From positions 28,323 to 92,322 of the forward strand of contig NZ_MUBM01000086.1 in NCBI RefSeq assembly GCF_002154505.1: a DNA stretch of 64,000 nt, in the 5' to 3' direction. The notes below the pieces were generated by a model that saw nothing but the letters and a program-made list of their open reading frames with translations, searched no databases and was not told the DNA's origin. Source of the DNA: Streptomyces carpinensis. GTDB lineage: Bacteria; Actinomycetota; Actinomycetes; Streptomycetales; Streptomycetaceae. Below, piece by piece: positions 34,365-42,576 of the stretch; positions within the stretch are counted from its first letter, which is position 1; the number at the start of each line of letters is the position of its first letter. The translations under genes and the position numbers were made by a program.

Positions 34365-35114
34365 ATGGGTACACCTCCTCTCGCCACCGGTGGCCGGCCT
34401 CGGCCCGCGCCCGCGGCTCGGTCCGCGGCACCGTCCGAGGCGCGTTTGGCCTTCAAGGACTCCGCCGGTGTAGGCCTGGGATTCCTTCCGCTCGGGCTCG
34501 CCTTCGGGGCGCTCGTGACGCAGTCGGGGCTGCCCTGGTGGTGGGCGGCGCTGTCCGCGGCGGTCGTCTTCGGTGGATCGTTCGAGTTCCTGCTGATCGG
34601 CATGGTCGTCGCCGCGGTCCCGCTCGCGGCGATCGCGTTGTCGGCGTTCATGGTGAACGTCCGGCATGTCTTCTACGCGCTGTCCTTCCCTCTGGACCGC
34701 GTGATCGGCCGCCTCGGCAAGGCGTACAGCACCTTCGCGATGTGTGACGAGGCGTACGCGCTGACCACCGGTGAGGGGGCCCGTTCCTGGTCCGGTCGGC
34801 GCATCCTGTGGCTGCAGTTGTTGCTGCACGTGTACTGGGCGGGCAGCTCGACCGTGGGGGCCCTGCTCGGTTCCCGCATCCTTGCCAGTGTCACCGGGCT
34901 GGACTTCGCCCTCACCGCCCTGTTCACCGTCCTCGCCCTCGATGCGGTCCGGGATCTGCGCGGCGACCTGCCCACCCCCGCACTGGCACTGCTCAGCGCC
35001 CTGGCCGCCCGGCTCCTCTTCCCGGGCCAGATGCTCCCGGCCGCCTTCACTCTGTTCACCACCGCCCTCCTGGCCCGCCACCTCACAAGCCGCAGGAAGT
35101 CGAGCCATGCCTGA
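34365..35114 (+). CDS. azlC: AzlC family branched-chain amino acid exporter, large subunit
   Basis: A 249-residue membrane protein with about seven transmembrane helices. The AzlC signature is seen: GLGFLPLGLAFGALVTQ, the SFEFLLIGMVVAAVP helix, and FMVNVRHVFYALSFPLD, which includes the conserved NxRHxxY motif. AzlC pairs with the small AzlD to export branched-chain amino acids or their analogs such as azaleucine. The next gene, azlD, overlaps by 8 bases. The ATG at 34365 is preceded by an AT-rich leader with no strong ribosome binding site. It is probably controlled by the divergent Lrp regulator. Confidence 0.92.
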   Translation: MGTPPLATGGRPRPAPAARSAAPSEARLAFKDSAGVGLGFLPLGLAFGALVTQSGLPWWWAALSAAVVFGGSFEFLLIGMVVAAVPLAAIALSAFMVNVRHVFYALSFPLDRVIGRLGKAYSTFAMCDEAYALTTGEGARSWSGRRILWLQLLLHVYWAGSSTVGALLGSRILASVTGLDFALTALFTVLALDAVRDLRGDLPTPALALLSALAARLLFPGQMLPAAFTLFTTALLARHLTSRRKSSHA

Positions 35115-35436
35115 CACGCACTACGCCGTCGCCGCCGTTCTCGTCGCCGCCGCCGTCACCTGGGGTCTGCGCGTGCTGCCCTTCGCCGCCCTCACGCCCC
35201 TGCGCTCCAGCAGAACCGTCCAGTACCTCAGCACCCGCATGCCCGCCGGTGTCATGGTGATCCTCCTCGCCTACTGCCTGCGCGACCTCCCCCTCACCCA
35301 CACGCGCGCGCTGGCCCCGATGGCCGCCCTGGCCGTCACCGTCGGGCTGCACCTGTGGCGCCGCAATGCGCTGTTGAGCATCCTCGGCGGCACCGCCGTC
35401 CATGTGGTCCTGGCCAGCACCGTCTTCACTCGCTGA
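35107..35436 (+). CDS. azlD: AzlD family branched-chain amino acid exporter, small subunit
   Basis: A 109-residue membrane protein with four hydrophobic segments. The AzlD motifs are AVTWGLRVLPFAAL near the N-terminus, STRMPAGVMVILLAYCLRDL in the centre and a C-terminal ILGGTAVHVVLAS. It starts 8 bases inside azlC (ATG 35107 in GCCATGCCTGAC), so the two subunits are translationally coupled. Length is typical for AzlD (about 105). Confidence 0.92.
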   Translation: MPDTHYAVAAVLVAAAVTWGLRVLPFAALTPLRSSRTVQYLSTRMPAGVMVILLAYCLRDLPLTHTRALAPMAALAVTVGLHLWRRNALLSILGGTAVHVVLASTVFTR

Positions 35437-35592
35437 GCCCGCCCGGCATGAAGCCCGGTGCTGCCGCTCCTGCTGAGCATCGAGCACGGCACAACGTCAG
35501 CTCCGCCCGGAGCAGTGAACAACACGGCCCAGCCCGACAGTTCCAACCTATTGACAGTGAACGGAGCTTCCCCAGTAGCCTTTATGGGCCGA

Positions 35593-35608
35593 AGTGGTCT
35601 AGACCACC
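35593..35608. promoter_or_regulatory. DasR-responsive element (dre) upstream of GH84
   Basis: AGTGGTCTAGACCACC at 35593-35608 is a near-perfect palindrome and matches the consensus dre site of the GntR-family regulator DasR of Streptomyces (ACTGGTCTAGACCACT) at 14 of 16 positions. DasR is released by GlcN-6-P-type signals, so the GH84 gene is predicted to be induced by amino sugars. It lies 15 bases before the GTG start. Confidence 0.85.
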
Positions 35609-35623
35609 TGCCTGGAGGGCTTT

Positions 35624-38080
35624 GTGACAAGACGTGGAATCGCCGTCGGAGCGTTCGCGATGGCCGGCTGGATGGCACTCGGAGTTCTTCCGCCCGGCGC
35701 CGGCGCCCAGGCCGCCCAACGTACGGATGCGCGTACCGCCGCCTCGGCGGGCGCCCGCCCGCTGCCGCCGGTCTCCCCGACGCCGCAGTCCATATCCCGC
35801 TCGGGCGAGGACGCGACCGTCACCGGCCGGGTGCTGCTGGTCGTGGACGAACACACGGACGCGGCAGCCCGCGACCGTGTGGTCCGCGAGCTCGAGCAGC
35901 ACGGTGCCGAGCGCGTTGACAACGTTTCCCCGAACGACGTATCACGAGCGACGGCGGGTCTGCTCACTGTCCGACTGGGACCCGCCGATCGCCCGGACAT
36001 CGCGGACGCGTTGGGCGACACCGCCGTGCCGAACCGCGCGGAGGGCTACGCGCTGCGGGTCTCGGGGACGAAGCCGCAGCCGGAGATCGCACTCGGGGGT
36101 ACGGACGCCGCGGGCCAGTTCTACGCCGTACAGACCCTGCGCCAGCTCTTCCAGCGCGCGGACGACGGCTGGAAGGTGGCGGGCGCTCAGGTCAGCGACT
36201 ACCCGTCGATGCCGCTGCGGGGCGCCATCGAGGGCTTCTACGGCCCGCCGTGGACGACGGCCGAACGACTGGATCACATGGACTTCCTCGGCGACATGAA
36301 GTCCAACACCTACGTCTACGCACCGAAGGACGATCCCTACCACCGGGACAAGTGGCGCGAGCCCTACCCGCCGGCCAAGCTGGCCGAGCTGCGTGAGCTG
36401 ATCGACCGCGCCCGGGCCGACCACGTGCGCTTCACCTTCGCCGTCTCACCCGGCGCCTCCATCTGCTATTCCGACCCCGCCGACACCAAGGCGCTCACCG
36501 ACAAGATGCAGGCCATGTACGACGCGGGCGTTCGGTCGTTCTCGATCCCGCTGGACGACATCAGCTACACCCGCTGGAACTGTTCCGCTGACGCGGAGAA
36601 GTTCGGCGCGCCGGGCCGCGGCGCGGCGGCCCGCGCCCAGGTGAGCCTGCTGAACACCGTGCAGCGCGAGTTCATCGCCAAGCGCCCCGGGACCAACCCG
36701 CTGCAGATGGTGCCCACTGAGTACGGCGACCTGACCGACACCGCGTACAAGCAGACGATCCGTGCCACGCTCGACCCCGCGGTGCAGGTGATGTGGACCG
36801 GGACGGACGTGGTGCCGCCGGAGATCACCAACGCCCAGGCGTCCAAGGCCGCCGAACTGTTCGGCCGGAAGGTCTTCGTGTGGGACAACTACCCGGTCAA
36901 CGACTTCGCCCGAACCGCCGGGCGACTGCTGCTGGCGCCGTACGACAAGCGTGAGCCCGGTCTGTCGGACCACCTCAGCGGCATCGTCTCCAACCCGATG
37001 AACCAGGAGGCCGCCAGCAAGCTCGCCGTCTTCACGATGTCGGACTTCTCGTGGAACGACCGGGGCTACGACCGGGACCGTTCCGGTCGTCAGGCGGCCC
37101 TGTATCTTGCCGCGGGGGACAGCCGTACCGCGGACGCGGTGCAGGTGTTCGTCGACCTCAACCACATGGCTCCGACTTTCGGTTCGCAGCCGTGGCAGCC
37201 CCAGGCACCGGTGTTCGGCGCCGAGGTGGAACGCTTCTGGCAGGAGTACGCAGGCGACGCGGGGCGGGCGATAAGCGAGTTCCGCCCGTCCGTGCGCACT
37301 GTCACGCAGGCCCCGGCCGTCATCCGGGACGGTGTGCCCGACAAGCTGTTCCTCTCCGACGCCTCCCGCTGGCTGGACGCCACACAGCTGTGGGGGCGGT
37401 CGATGGAGCACGGACTGAACACCCTTGCCGCAATCGACGCCCACAACGCGAGCGAGGCGGCACAGGAGCGCAAGTCCATGGACTCCCTTGCCGCCGCCGC
37501 GTCGCAGATCATGGTCGATCCGGCGGAGCAGGGCCAGCACGGCCAGGTGAGGATCGGCGATCCGTTCATCGAGGACTTCGTCTCGCGCGTGGACAACCTC
37601 CACGACGAGTCGATGGGACTGCCGCCCCTGCGTGAGCTCGCCCGCGGAAAGACCGCGACCCAGGTCTCCGACTACGACTGGGGCGGGGCCTTCCCCTTCA
37701 GTGCCGACAAGTCCGTGGACGGTGACCTGTCCGACTTCTCCACCACCAGCGGCGGCGAGGCGCAGCCGTGGTGGCAGGTCGACCTCGGATCGAGTGCGGA
37801 CCTCGAAAAGATCAAGATCTACAACCGGACGGACTGCTGCGCGGAGCGGACGAAGGACTACTACGTCCTGGTGTCCGACCAGCCCTTCTCGGGGACGCTC
37901 GCGGACCAGCTCGGCAAGCCGGGCGTCTGGAGCCACCACGAGACGGACCAGGCCGCAAGCCCCACCACGATCGCGACCACGGCCAGGGGCCGGTATGTGC
38001 GGGTGTGGCTGGCCGCCACGACCCCCGTCGAGCTCAACATGGCGGAGGTCCAGGTCTACGGCCGTGTGAAGGAGGGATGA
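35624..38080 (+). CDS. Secreted GH84-family beta-N-acetylglucosaminidase with C-terminal F-lectin-like module
   Basis: An 818-residue secreted glycoside hydrolase. Signal peptide about residues 1-32; N-terminal domain about 45-190; GH84 catalytic domain about 195-490, with IEGFYGPPWT and the catalytic pair D311-D312 in FSIPLDDISYTRW (substrate-assisted catalysis through the N-acetyl group). A helical part follows, and the last 150 residues (about 665-818) are discoidin/F5-8C-like, containing PWWQVDLGS and YNRTDCCAER. The GTG start at 35624 follows GGAGGG by 4 bases. A DasR site precedes the gene. Its likely role is to cut terminal beta-linked GlcNAc from glycans outside the cell. Confidence 0.93.
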   Translation: MTRRGIAVGAFAMAGWMALGVLPPGAGAQAAQRTDARTAASAGARPLPPVSPTPQSISRSGEDATVTGRVLLVVDEHTDAAARDRVVRELEQHGAERVDNVSPNDVSRATAGLLTVRLGPADRPDIADALGDTAVPNRAEGYALRVSGTKPQPEIALGGTDAAGQFYAVQTLRQLFQRADDGWKVAGAQVSDYPSMPLRGAIEGFYGPPWTTAERLDHMDFLGDMKSNTYVYAPKDDPYHRDKWREPYPPAKLAELRELIDRARADHVRFTFAVSPGASICYSDPADTKALTDKMQAMYDAGVRSFSIPLDDISYTRWNCSADAEKFGAPGRGAAARAQVSLLNTVQREFIAKRPGTNPLQMVPTEYGDLTDTAYKQTIRATLDPAVQVMWTGTDVVPPEITNAQASKAAELFGRKVFVWDNYPVNDFARTAGRLLLAPYDKREPGLSDHLSGIVSNPMNQEAASKLAVFTMSDFSWNDRGYDRDRSGRQAALYLAAGDSRTADAVQVFVDLNHMAPTFGSQPWQPQAPVFGAEVERFWQEYAGDAGRAISEFRPSVRTVTQAPAVIRDGVPDKLFLSDASRWLDATQLWGRSMEHGLNTLAAIDAHNASEAAQERKSMDSLAAAASQIMVDPAEQGQHGQVRIGDPFIEDFVSRVDNLHDESMGLPPLRELARGKTATQVSDYDWGGAFPFSADKSVDGDLSDFSTTSGGEAQPWWQVDLGSSADLEKIKIYNRTDCCAERTKDYYVLVSDQPFSGTLADQLGKPGVWSHHETDQAASPTTIATTARGRYVRVWLAATTPVELNMAEVQVYGRVKEG

Positions 38081-38124
38081 CCGCGTCATCCACGTAGGCG
38101 TCCGGTGAGGTGAGGCCGTGCCAG

Positions 38125-38153
38125 GCCCGTACGGCGCGCGGCGTCGTACGGGC
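38125..38153. terminator. Bidirectional hairpin between GH84 and ROK genes
   Basis: A 9-bp perfect inverted repeat, GCCCGTACG (38125-38133) and CGTACGGGC (38145-38153), with an 11-base loop. It lies between the convergent GH84 and ROK stops, touching the ROK stop codon, and could terminate both transcripts. Confidence 0.65.
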
Positions 38154-39337
38154 TAGGCTCTGGTGATCGCTCCGCTGCGGGCGAGCAGCAGGCAGGCCGC
38201 ACCCCGCGCGTGCTCCGTGTCCCGCCAGGGCGCCACGGCGATCTCCAGGTCCCGCAGCGGCTCGATCGCCCCGGCGACGGCCGCGGCGGTGAAGGCCGGG
38301 CCGAGGTGGGGCCACAGCACGAGGCTCTCGCCGATCACCTTGACCGCCTTGACCGCGAGGACGTTGACCACGCCGGCGACGCTGCGCCCGAGTAGCTCGC
38401 CGGCCTCGTCCAGGACGGCGAGAACCGCTCGCTCACCACGTTCGGCGGCGTCGACCAGTTCGGAGAGCCCGTCCCCGGGTCCGAGCTCGACGCCGGCGCG
38501 GCGGGCCCGTTCCAGGAGCGCCGTCTGCCCGACGAGGGACTGCAGACAGCCGCGGTTGCCGCAGTTGCATCGCGGCCCGTTCCGATCGACCGGCATGTGG
38601 CCGAACTCGCCCGAGAGTCCGTCCGCGCCGCGCTGGACGCGTCGCTCCAGCACGACTCCCATGCCGAGTCCGTCACCGATGCCGAGGACGAGGAAGTCAT
38701 CGTGATCACGGCCCATGCCGAACAGCAGCTCGGCCGTCGTGCTGGAGCGAAGGTCGTTGTCGACGAGAATCGGCACGGGCAGGGCCCGGCCGAGCTCCGC
38801 GGCCAGCGGCAGATCGTGCCAGTCCATGATCGCGGAGAGCCGTACGACGCCGGTCATCGGATCGACCATGCCGGGGACCGCGATGCCGACTCCGCGGATG
38901 GGCGTCGTGTTCCGTCGCGCCTCGATCTCCTCCCGCAGCACCTGGGTGAGCAGCGGAACGGGTGACTCTGCCACACGCAGGGGGAGACGGAACTCGTCGG
39001 TGATCTGGCCGTCGAGCCCGACCACGACGCCGGCCAGATGGTCGATGGCCACGCGCAGCCCCAGGACGTGGGCGGCGGTGGGGACCAGTTGGAGCGGAAC
39101 GCGGGGGCGGCCCTTGCCGGAGGAGACGTGGGGCTTCAGTTCGCGGATGAACCCTTCGCCGATGAGCCGCCGGGTGTGGTCGGTGACGGTCGCGGCCCCC
39201 ACACGCAGCAGTTGCGCGATCTCCGCCCGGCTGAGCGGCCCGGCCGCCCCGAGCAGCGCCAGGATCTCGGTCTGGATCAGATCCCCAGGTGCCGGGCGTT
39301 GTGCCTCCACATCCTCCCCTTTCGCCGGTGAGCGCAC
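38153..39337 (-). CDS. ROK family transcriptional regulator
   Basis: A 394-residue repressor: an N-terminal winged helix (about residues 20-80, GPLSRAEIAQLLRVGAATVT, HTRRLIGEGFI) and a sugar-binding ROK domain. In the ROK part, the DNDLRSSTTAELLF motif carries the Asp used in sugar kinases, SGEFGHMPVD is the conserved GH motif, and the zinc site is CNCGNRGCLQS. Such proteins (NagC/XylR type) sense a sugar, often by binding it without phosphorylating it. It is divergent from the CUT1 ABC-fucosidase operon, with a palindrome between them, so it is inferred to be the local regulator. GTG 39337 used; GTG 39310 also possible. Confidence 0.9.
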   Translation of the reverse strand: MRSPAKGEDVEAQRPAPGDLIQTEILALLGAAGPLSRAEIAQLLRVGAATVTDHTRRLIGEGFIRELKPHVSSGKGRPRVPLQLVPTAAHVLGLRVAIDHLAGVVVGLDGQITDEFRLPLRVAESPVPLLTQVLREEIEARRNTTPIRGVGIAVPGMVDPMTGVVRLSAIMDWHDLPLAAELGRALPVPILVDNDLRSSTTAELLFGMGRDHDDFLVLGIGDGLGMGVVLERRVQRGADGLSGEFGHMPVDRNGPRCNCGNRGCLQSLVGQTALLERARRAGVELGPGDGLSELVDAAERGERAVLAVLDEAGELLGRSVAGVVNVLAVKAVKVIGESLVLWPHLGPAFTAAAVAGAIEPLRDLEIAVAPWRDTEHARGAACLLLARSGAITRA

Positions 39338-39382
39338 CGAGTTGGAGCCCTTGACGCCCGATCTGCGCGCCTCTACCGTCCC

Positions 39383-39406
39383 ATTTTACTCGGGCCCGAA
39401 AAAAAT
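39383..39406. promoter_or_regulatory. Operator candidate for the ROK regulator
   Basis: A 24-bp palindrome with two mismatches, ATTTTACTCGGG followed directly by CCCGAAAAAAAT, centred on GGGCCC. It sits in the 121-base gap between the divergent ROK and ABC operons. AT-rich arms flanking a GC centre resemble NagC/Mlc-type sites. Confidence 0.6.
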
Positions 39407-39458
39407 ACTCCGTCACACCAATCTTCCCCTGCCGGGTGTCAATTGAGGAGGTCAAGCG

Positions 39459-40742
39459 ATGCGCTTGCGTGCCGTGCAGTGGGCCAGTGTCGCAGCGGCG
39501 GCAGCACTCGTCGCACTCGCCGGATGTGGAGGCAACTCCGGCGCAGGATCGGGAGGATCGAAGAGGTCGGATGGATCCGTCAGCCTGAGCTGGCAGATGT
39601 GGGCCAGCGGAGCGGACGAGGAGAAGCAGCTGCAGCACCTCGCGTCGCTCGTCACCCAGAAGTACCCCGACATCAAGGTGGACCTGAAGACCGCCCCGTT
39701 CAAGGACTACTTCACCAAGCTGCAGACCCAGGCGGCGGGCGGCGACCAGCCGTGCATCGTGAGCATGCAGAGCCTGCGGCTGTCCGGCTTCGCCGACCTC
39801 ATGGAACCGCTGGACGACCTCGAGGGCGCCACCGGCACGGACGGCTTCGAACCCGCCGCGCTCAAGGCCCTGCAGTGGGACGGTAAGCAGTACGCGCTGC
39901 CGATGGACCTCGCCAGCATGCTCATGTACTACAACAAGGACGCGTTCGCGAAGGCCGGCCTCGCCGAGCCGAAGACAGGCTGGACCGTCGCGGACTTCGA
40001 GGACGCGGCGAAGTCGCTGACCAGGAACGGGAAGACGGGCTTCGCGCTCTCCTTCTCCGACCTCAACCTGCTGACCATGGCGCTGAGCTACAACGGCGCC
40101 CGCCCCGTCACCGCCGACGGCAAGGCGCAACTCGACGACCCCGCGATGGTCAAGGCCCTCACCTGGTACTCGGGCCTGGCCACCAAGGACAAGGCGGCCA
40201 GTGTCCCAGCCAGCTCCAGCGACGGCGGGTGGGCAGAGACCCAGTTCGTCAACGGCAACGCGATGATGGCCGTCGACGGCACCTGGAATCTCGGATCCAC
40301 CTCCACCCAGGCGAAGTTCAAGGTCGGCGTGGCCCCGATCCCCGCCGGACCCGGCGGTTCGAAGACCTACGTCGCCAACTCCGGCTTCGGCATCTCCAAG
40401 AGCTGCGCCTACAAGAAGGAAGCGGCCAAGGCACTGTCCGTGCTCACCGGACCCGAGGCGGAGGACTACCTCGCCGGGCAGGGCCGCGTCTTCCCCGCCC
40501 GCACCGCGGCACAGCCCGCGTACGAGAAGTTCCTCACCCGGCAGACCGGCGGGAAGACCGAGACGGTCAAGGCCGGGATGAACGCCGTCCGCGACGGCCT
40601 CGCCGGCGGAGTGCCGTTCGTCGGAACCCGGAACTGGGACGAGGTCAACACCCTGTTCAGCCAGTATCTGCTCGAGGCCTACACGGGGTCGACGACCGCC
40701 GAAGCGGCGCTGACGACCATTCAGAAGAAGGCGGAACGCTGA
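39459..40742 (+). CDS. Sugar ABC transporter substrate-binding lipoprotein (CUT1 type)
   Basis: A 427-residue family 1 extracellular sugar-binding protein. The N-terminus is a type II signal peptide with lipobox LAGC, the lipid-modified Cys being residue 23. The fold is the two-lobe SBP_bac_1: SLSWQMWASGADEEKQ at the start of the mature protein, LPMDLASMLMYYNKDAF and MMAVDGTWNLGSTS are typical motifs. A strong GAGGAGG lies 7 bases before ATG 39459. It is the first gene of a five-gene operon with two permeases and two fucosidases. It probably captures a fucose-containing oligosaccharide. Confidence 0.92.
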   Translation: MRLRAVQWASVAAAAALVALAGCGGNSGAGSGGSKRSDGSVSLSWQMWASGADEEKQLQHLASLVTQKYPDIKVDLKTAPFKDYFTKLQTQAAGGDQPCIVSMQSLRLSGFADLMEPLDDLEGATGTDGFEPAALKALQWDGKQYALPMDLASMLMYYNKDAFAKAGLAEPKTGWTVADFEDAAKSLTRNGKTGFALSFSDLNLLTMALSYNGARPVTADGKAQLDDPAMVKALTWYSGLATKDKAASVPASSSDGGWAETQFVNGNAMMAVDGTWNLGSTSTQAKFKVGVAPIPAGPGGSKTYVANSGFGISKSCAYKKEAAKALSVLTGPEAEDYLAGQGRVFPARTAAQPAYEKFLTRQTGGKTETVKAGMNAVRDGLAGGVPFVGTRNWDEVNTLFSQYLLEAYTGSTTAEAALTTIQKKAER

Positions 40743-40745
40743 ACC

Positions 40746-41699
40746 GTGGCGACACGACCGATCGAGCACAGCACCCGGCCCGTGGCCCGCTTCGCCGCCC
40801 GGCCGCGCCGAGCCCGCCCCGGCGGACCCGGTCGCCGGGAACGCTGGTACGCCTACGGCTTCCTGTCCCCGGGGGTCCTCGGACTGACCGTCTTCACCCT
40901 GTTCCCGGTGGCGATGGCCGTCGTGATGAGCCTGTACCGCTGGCCCATCTTCGGCCAGCGGTCCTTCGTCGGACTCGACAACTTCCGATACCTGCTGCTG
41001 GAGGACCCCGGCTTCCTCGTCTCCGTCCGCAACACCTTCGTCTTCACCGCACTGTTCCTGCCGCTCAACGTCGTGCTCTCGCTTGCCCTGGCGTTCTGGA
41101 TCTCCAACAGCCGCTGGCAGCAGGTGTTCCGGGTGCTCTTCTTCATTCCCGCGATCACACCGATGGTGGTCAACGCCGTGATCTGGAAGCTGCTCTACCA
41201 GCCCCAGGGCGTCATCGCCCACTACCTCGGCAGCTGGTTCGGCATCACCGCCCCGAACTTCCTCGCCGACTCCGGCACGGCGATGATCTCCGTGGTCGTC
41301 ATGAGCGTCTGGCAGGGCATCGGCTACAACCTCATCGTGTTCTCGGCCGCCATCGACGAACTGCCGCGCTCCGTGCTCGAAGCGGCGGAGATCGACGGGG
41401 CCCGGGGCCTGAGGAAGTTCCTGCGCGTCCAGCTGCCGCTGATGTCACCCGCGGTCTTCTTCGTCACCACCATGACCATGATCACGTCGATGCAGGTGTT
41501 CACTCAGACCTACATCCTCACCAGGGGAGGACCGGGCGACTCCACGGTGACGATGGTGCAGAACGTCTACGAGAACGGCTTCGTCTCGCGCGACCTCGGC
41601 GTGGCCGCAGCGGGCGCGTGGCTCCTCTTCGCCGTCATCCTGCTGATCACTGCCGTGCAGTTCCTCGGCCAGAAACGGTGGGTGCACTATGAGCACTGA
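40746..41699 (+). CDS. Sugar ABC transporter permease (MalF-like)
   Basis: A 317-residue membrane protein with six transmembrane helices of the CUT1 permease type, preceded by a basic N-terminal tail. The inner-membrane EAA motif is VLEAAEIDGARGLRKFLRVQ, which contacts the ATPase. The start is GTG 40746, 3 bases after the binding-protein stop, and its own stop overlaps the next permease. No ATPase gene is present in this operon; in Streptomyces the shared ATPase MsiK serves many CUT1 systems, so this one is inferred to use it. Confidence 0.92.
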   Translation: MATRPIEHSTRPVARFAARPRRARPGGPGRRERWYAYGFLSPGVLGLTVFTLFPVAMAVVMSLYRWPIFGQRSFVGLDNFRYLLLEDPGFLVSVRNTFVFTALFLPLNVVLSLALAFWISNSRWQQVFRVLFFIPAITPMVVNAVIWKLLYQPQGVIAHYLGSWFGITAPNFLADSGTAMISVVVMSVWQGIGYNLIVFSAAIDELPRSVLEAAEIDGARGLRKFLRVQLPLMSPAVFFVTTMTMITSMQVFTQTYILTRGGPGDSTVTMVQNVYENGFVSRDLGVAAAGAWLLFAVILLITAVQFLGQKRWVHYEH

Positions 41700-42531
41700 C
41701 AAGATCCGCTGGACCCCGCGCAGTCTGGTCTCCCACACGCTGCTCGTAGTGGTGACGCTGCTGTTCCTGGCACCGGTCGTCTACGCCGTGGCCACCGCGC
41801 TCAAACCGCCAGGGGAGACCTTCGCCGACCCGACCTCGCTCATTGGCTCCCACCTTCGCTGGCAGAACTTCGCCGACGTCTTCGATTTTCTGCCGTTCCA
41901 GCGGTTCATCCTCAACGGACTGCTGGTGGCCGCCGTCGGCACGCTCGTCGTCCTCGCCGCCTCCTCACTGGGTGCCTACGCCTTCGCCCGGCTGAGGTGG
42001 CGCGGCAGGGACGGTCTCTTCCTGATGTTCCTCGCGACCCTGATGGTGCCGCAGGAAGTGCTGGTGGTCCCGATGTTCATCCTCATGCAGGAGTTCGGCT
42101 GGGTGAACAGCTACCAGGCGCTCATCTTCCCCTGGGCCTTCACCGCCTTCGGCACGTTCCTGCTGCGGCAGTTCTTCCGCGGAATCCCGTACGAGCTCCA
42201 GGAGGCCGCCACCCTCGACGGCTGCTCGCCCCTGCGCACCTTCCTCGCCGTCATGCTCCCGATCGCCCGTCCCGCGCTCAGCGTGCTCGCGGTCTTCACC
42301 TTCATCGGCTACTGGAACAGCTTCCTGTGGCCGCTCATCATCGTCAACGACGTCAGCGCGCTCGGCACGGTGCCGCTCGGCCTGGAGTTGTTCTTCGGGC
42401 AGAACGGCAGCCAGTGGCATTTGGTGATGGCCGCCTCCGTCATCTCCCTCATCCCGACCCTTCTGCTGCTCATCGCACTGCAGAAGCACCTGGTGAAGGG
42501 CATCGCCGCCACCGGTCTGGCCGGCCGCTGA
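41689..42531 (+). CDS. Sugar ABC transporter permease (MalG-like)
   Basis: A 280-residue membrane protein with six predicted helices. The EAA loop is ELQEAATLDGCSPLRTFLAV, and the C-terminal LQKHLVKGIAATGLAGR is typical of MalG-type permeases. It overlaps the upstream permease by 11 bases and is followed by the first alpha-L-fucosidase gene after 45 bases, so the transporter and the fucosidases are one transcription unit. Confidence 0.92.
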   Translation: MSTDKIRWTPRSLVSHTLLVVVTLLFLAPVVYAVATALKPPGETFADPTSLIGSHLRWQNFADVFDFLPFQRFILNGLLVAAVGTLVVLAASSLGAYAFARLRWRGRDGLFLMFLATLMVPQEVLVVPMFILMQEFGWVNSYQALIFPWAFTAFGTFLLRQFFRGIPYELQEAATLDGCSPLRTFLAVMLPIARPALSVLAVFTFIGYWNSFLWPLIIVNDVSALGTVPLGLELFFGQNGSQWHLVMAASVISLIPTLLLLIALQKHLVKGIAATGLAGR

Positions 42532-42576
42532 CACATCGCACCGCAACCCGGCCATGACGGCCGGGCGCGCCTCGCC

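Noticed and set aside
38706..41222. 838-codon minus-strand frame across the ABC operon
   Set aside because: Antisense to well-identified ABC and ROK genes; composition typical of GC-rich shadow frames.
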